Assembly: GCF_000374365.1 (NCBI RefSeq)
Contig: NZ_KB894146.1
Location: 1-47,970 of the forward strand
Length of the DNA stretch: 47,970 bases
Direction: 5' to 3'
From: Bacteroides gallinarum DSM 18171 = JCM 13658
Lineage (GTDB): Bacteria; Bacteroidota; Bacteroidia; Bacteroidales; Bacteroidaceae
Under the pieces are notes generated by a model. It searched no databases. It was not told the origin of the DNA and saw only the letters and a list, made by a program, of their open reading frames with translations. This document shows positions 45,783 to 47,970 of this stretch, piece after piece (the first letter of the stretch is position 1; every line of letters begins with the position of its first letter). Position numbers and translations under genes: made by a program.

Positions 45783-46453
45783 AGCTGAAAAGATTTTTAT
45801 TACCGATTCTGGCATGGAGTGGGCTGTTGCTCACTTCCTGTCATTGTGAACATGAAGATGTTACCGAACTGTTATCTTCCCTTCAGGTTGGCAATGTGGT
45901 TTGTTCGGACGGAAATATATTGTCCATGGACAAATTCAAGCAATCTGACAAGAAAGCTGTTGCCATAGTTTTCCATGTAAACCGTAGTCCTGATGCTGAC
46001 AATCTCGGTTATGCAGTTTACATTCATGATATGGAACCGCTGGCTTTTGCCGACAGTCTTGGTATTGATCAGGGTACTTCTGCATCATTGACTGATGAGG
46101 ACGGAAATGAGAATACCTATTCTTTGTTCAATAATGATGAAGTCCAATCACCAATGGCTATCAAGTCTTTTGATTTGTGGAGTTATGGACAATCAGCCTA
46201 TATTCCTTCTGTCCGGCAGCTCTCTTATCTGTTCGCTGTCCGGCATCAGATTAATGAATGTATAACTGAAGTCGGTGGAACTCCGATTAATCTGAATCCG
46301 GGTGAATGCTGGTTATGGTCTTCTACTGAAGTGGAAGGGCAAAAGAAGAATAAGGCTTGGCTTTATTCCATGCAGTCAAGTACTATTCAGGAGACACCGA
46401 AGATTCAAGAGCATAAGTTCAGGCCTGTCATTTCTTTATATAAGACAAAATAG
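45779..46453 (+). CDS. Putative lipoprotein, DUF1566-like
   Basis: This 224-aa protein has a signal peptide with lipobox LLTSC at about residues 17-21. The C-terminal part (YIPSVRQLSYLFAVRHQINE, then GECWLWSSTEVEG and FRPVISLY) is the pattern of DUF1566/Fib_succ_major-like surface domains. It would be an outer-membrane lipoprotein. It is the last gene of the block and is followed by a strong terminator at 46458. Confidence 0.68.
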   Translation: MKLKRFLLPILAWSGLLLTSCHCEHEDVTELLSSLQVGNVVCSDGNILSMDKFKQSDKKAVAIVFHVNRSPDADNLGYAVYIHDMEPLAFADSLGIDQGTSASLTDEDGNENTYSLFNNDEVQSPMAIKSFDLWSYGQSAYIPSVRQLSYLFAVRHQINECITEVGGTPINLNPGECWLWSSTEVEGQKKNKAWLYSMQSSTIQETPKIQEHKFRPVISLYKTK

Positions 46454-46457
46454 ATTA

Positions 46458-46508
46458 AAAGTCTAAATATAGTTATCTATCGAAGTTCAGATACTATATT
46501 TAGACTTT
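46458..46508. terminator. Bidirectional terminator
   Basis: A perfect 15-bp inverted repeat (46458-46472 with 46494-46508), AAAGTCTAAATATAG and its complement, encloses a 21-base loop. It separates the rightward lipoprotein gene from the leftward DUF1524 gene. The stem is AT-rich with weak T runs at both sides. Confidence 0.6.
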
Positions 46509-46594
46509 CAACTTTACTGAGATTACATCAATCAAATTATACTACAAATAAATGCTCACTTCTCTTCTATGGATCTCATCCTATAACATATAAA

Positions 46595-47680
46595 TCAGTT
46601 CAACCAATTTTCTTTAATAAATCTGACTATCTTATCTCTACGTTCTTCTATCTGTGTTTCATTCCATTGTTTGTCTCTTTTAAGTGTTTCATATATTTCT
46701 TTATGTGAATAGAAAATACTATTATACATTTCCATTACATCATTATCTGCAGGATTATGATTTTTCTTGGAAGAGTTATTTCCCCATGTAAGAAGAGACA
46801 AATTACCTATATTGTTAAGATAATCATTACAAAATTCATCAGAATATTCTGTAAAATCAGGCGTTTGTGGGGTAATATGGTCTAATGTATTTGATACAGA
46901 AACATCACGAAAAACATTAGTGCATTCATCAGGTGACAGTAGAGGCTGACGTGCTTTTACACGTAAATTGTTTTCATATTTATATAGAACATATCTCAAA
47001 TCTCTATGATAATGATACTTATTTACAGTAAAGTATCGCAAACAATCTCCATTAAAATTCCAGTACCACTTAAATCCGTGGAGACTCTTGTCTGTGAGTT
47101 CTGATATGAGATTTTCATATCCATCAGATTTATAATTCTTGGCTATGGTTATTAAATTATTGGTACGATAACTCCCCAGTGTATAAGTCATTTTGAATAA
47201 TATTTTCTCTACCAATTTCAGCGCATTATCAATTGCCGGAATGTTTTTCAGATTTGTTCCGTTACTATTATAATGACATAATTTAAGTACCAATGGCATA
47301 GAATTAGCTTTGTCAAGGATGCATACGTCTGATATAGGACTATTAAATAGGTGCCAAGTACTCTCGATTTCACACATCAAAGAATAGGATCGGCATAATT
47401 CACTTGTAAAATCGTTAATCCACTTAGTTTTATCATTTGCACGCAACAAACTATCCCTTATTGCATCTAATGGAGAATCATAACTTGAAAGGAATGCTGA
47501 ACAATGATAACCTAAAACTGTGTCTTCTTTGGTTTCAAGTTTTTCTATATAATTATAAATTGAAGCAAACTTAGCTTCTATTGAATGGATGTTGCTAATT
47601 ACATTAGTGGTATTGTTCCTATATATCTGATGCATAAGAAAGGCTTTCAGTTTCTCTAATGTAGTCAACCCTAGGGACAT
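46595..47680 (-). pseudogene. 5'-truncated DUF262/DUF1524 nuclease gene
   Basis: The frame gives 361 aa. It begins exactly where DUF262 proteins have the RGxGLxxxExLK motif (here LGLTTLEKLKAFL at 3-15). It ends with a DUF1524 HNH-type domain: DHITPQ at 267-272 and NIGNLSLLTWGNN near 290-302. The N-terminal DGQQR part is missing because an IS is inserted at 47673, and the ATG and first codons derive from the IS terminal repeat. The remnant keeps the whole nuclease domain. It differs clearly from the 18104-19900 protein, so it is not a recent duplicate. Confidence 0.75.
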
Positions 47681-47701
47681 TCAGTAAATAATATAAAATC
47701 A

Positions 47702-47747
47702 GCCAACTAATTCATACACAAAATATTGCGAATTAGCTGGCTTTTTT
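47702..47747 (+). terminator. IS-borne stem-loop with T run, second copy
   Basis: GCCAACTAATTC (47702-47713) pairs with GAATTAGCTGGC (47730-47741) with one G-T/A-C-type change, followed by six T residues. It is the counterpart of 34-77 in the first IS. Confidence 0.55.
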
Positions 47748-47815
47748 GTATCTTTAGGTATTCCCCCGCAAATAAGGTTTGAAGGCCAAAACGGGGGAAA
47801 TTCCCCGACTAAGAT

Positions 47816-47970
47816 ATGGCTAAGATACAAAATATTTCCGAAATTCACCCAACTTTGGGCTTCACAGAATTTGATGTTCTGGAAAAATACCGCAAAAGTT
47901 TTAATGAGAGTGAGCTTGGCAGGCTTCACTCAGTGTTCCCGTTTGAACGCATGGCAAAAGCCGCAGGCCT
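47816..47970 (+). CDS. IS1182-like transposase, N-terminal part (window ends)
   Basis: The ATG at 47816 opens MAKIQNISEIHPTLGF and then TEFDVLEKYRKSF, matching the first transposase almost exactly over 40 residues. The next residues differ more (ERMAKAAGL against ESIVKEIGL). The frame is open to the last base and the gene continues outside. Activity cannot be judged. Confidence 0.8.
   Translation, partial: MAKIQNISEIHPTLGFTEFDVLEKYRKSFNESELGRLHSVFPFERMAKAAG

Larger units (their letters stand above)
47673..47970 (+). mobile_element. IS1182-like insertion sequence, left part only
   Basis: The end at 47673 reads AGGGACATTCAGTAAAT, one base different from the right terminal repeat of the first IS. 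The terminator hairpin and 5'-leader stem are both conserved. Overall the visible 298 bases are clearly diverged from the first copy (many third-position changes), so the two are related but not recent copies. It continues past the window. Confidence 0.8.

Noticed and set aside
1..47970. Composite transposon bounded by the two IS copies
   Set aside because: The copies are clearly diverged. One sits in host DNA beyond ppdK and the other has inserted into a cargo gene, so they are independent insertions; the integrase beside ppdK better explains the element's left end.

Overview
The window looks like Bacteroidales chromosome (Bacteroides or a close relative) carrying most of an integrative conjugative element (ICE). 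The evidence is a Bacteroidetes-type tra cluster (TraE, F, G, J, K, M, N and O relatives), matches to the Bacteroides promoter element TAnnTTTG, and core genes typical of the order. Everything is read from sequence by eye; family names rest on recognised motifs, not on searches.

Layout. (1) 1-7446 is host backbone plus an insertion sequence: an IS1182-like element (about 4-1689) lies 2 bp beyond the stop codon of an RluA-type pseudouridine synthase. Next come a 48-bp tandem repeat block, an RlmD/RumA-type 23S rRNA methyltransferase and pyruvate,phosphate dikinase (ppdK) with its terminator. (2) 7447-12332 is the left end of the ICE: phased CTTACAAA repeats, a tyrosine recombinase with an extra C-terminal domain, a small membrane protein, about 0.9 kb of hairpin-rich non-coding DNA with an oriT-like inverted repeat, an accessory mobilisation protein and a relaxase. 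(3) 12450-19900 is an AT-rich leftward operon of defence type: a DUF262/DUF1524 nuclease, an 88-aa protein, a metallo-beta-lactamase-fold protein, and a 1354-aa trypsin-like protease fused to a STAND-type NTPase. (4) 20164-36132 is the rightward transfer operon, from a ParA-like protein through the type IV secretion genes to the coupling protein and a TraX-like protein. (5) 36310-38912 is a leftward AT-rich insert with an unrecognised gene, a decayed gene, a short MITE-like repeat and a peptidoglycan hydrolase. (6) 38996-46453 is a second rightward set: DUF4099/DUF3945-like proteins, one with a MutS domain I-like N-terminus, an ArdC-like zincin, a Toprim protein, a paralogue of a tra-region secreted protein, a zinc-ribbon protein and two lipoproteins. 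(7) 46595-47970 holds a second DUF1524 nuclease gene cut off at its 5' end by another, diverged IS1182-like element that runs off the window.

How it fits together. The recombinase would excise and integrate the element. The relaxase and accessory protein would process oriT, the VirD4-like coupling protein would hand DNA to the tra-encoded channel, and the glycosidase would open the cell wall. The ArdC-like and Toprim proteins probably help establishment in the recipient. The leftward operon is cargo that probably protects the host, or the element, from phage or competing DNA; it is the best candidate for an unusual system here. The right end of the ICE is not visible.
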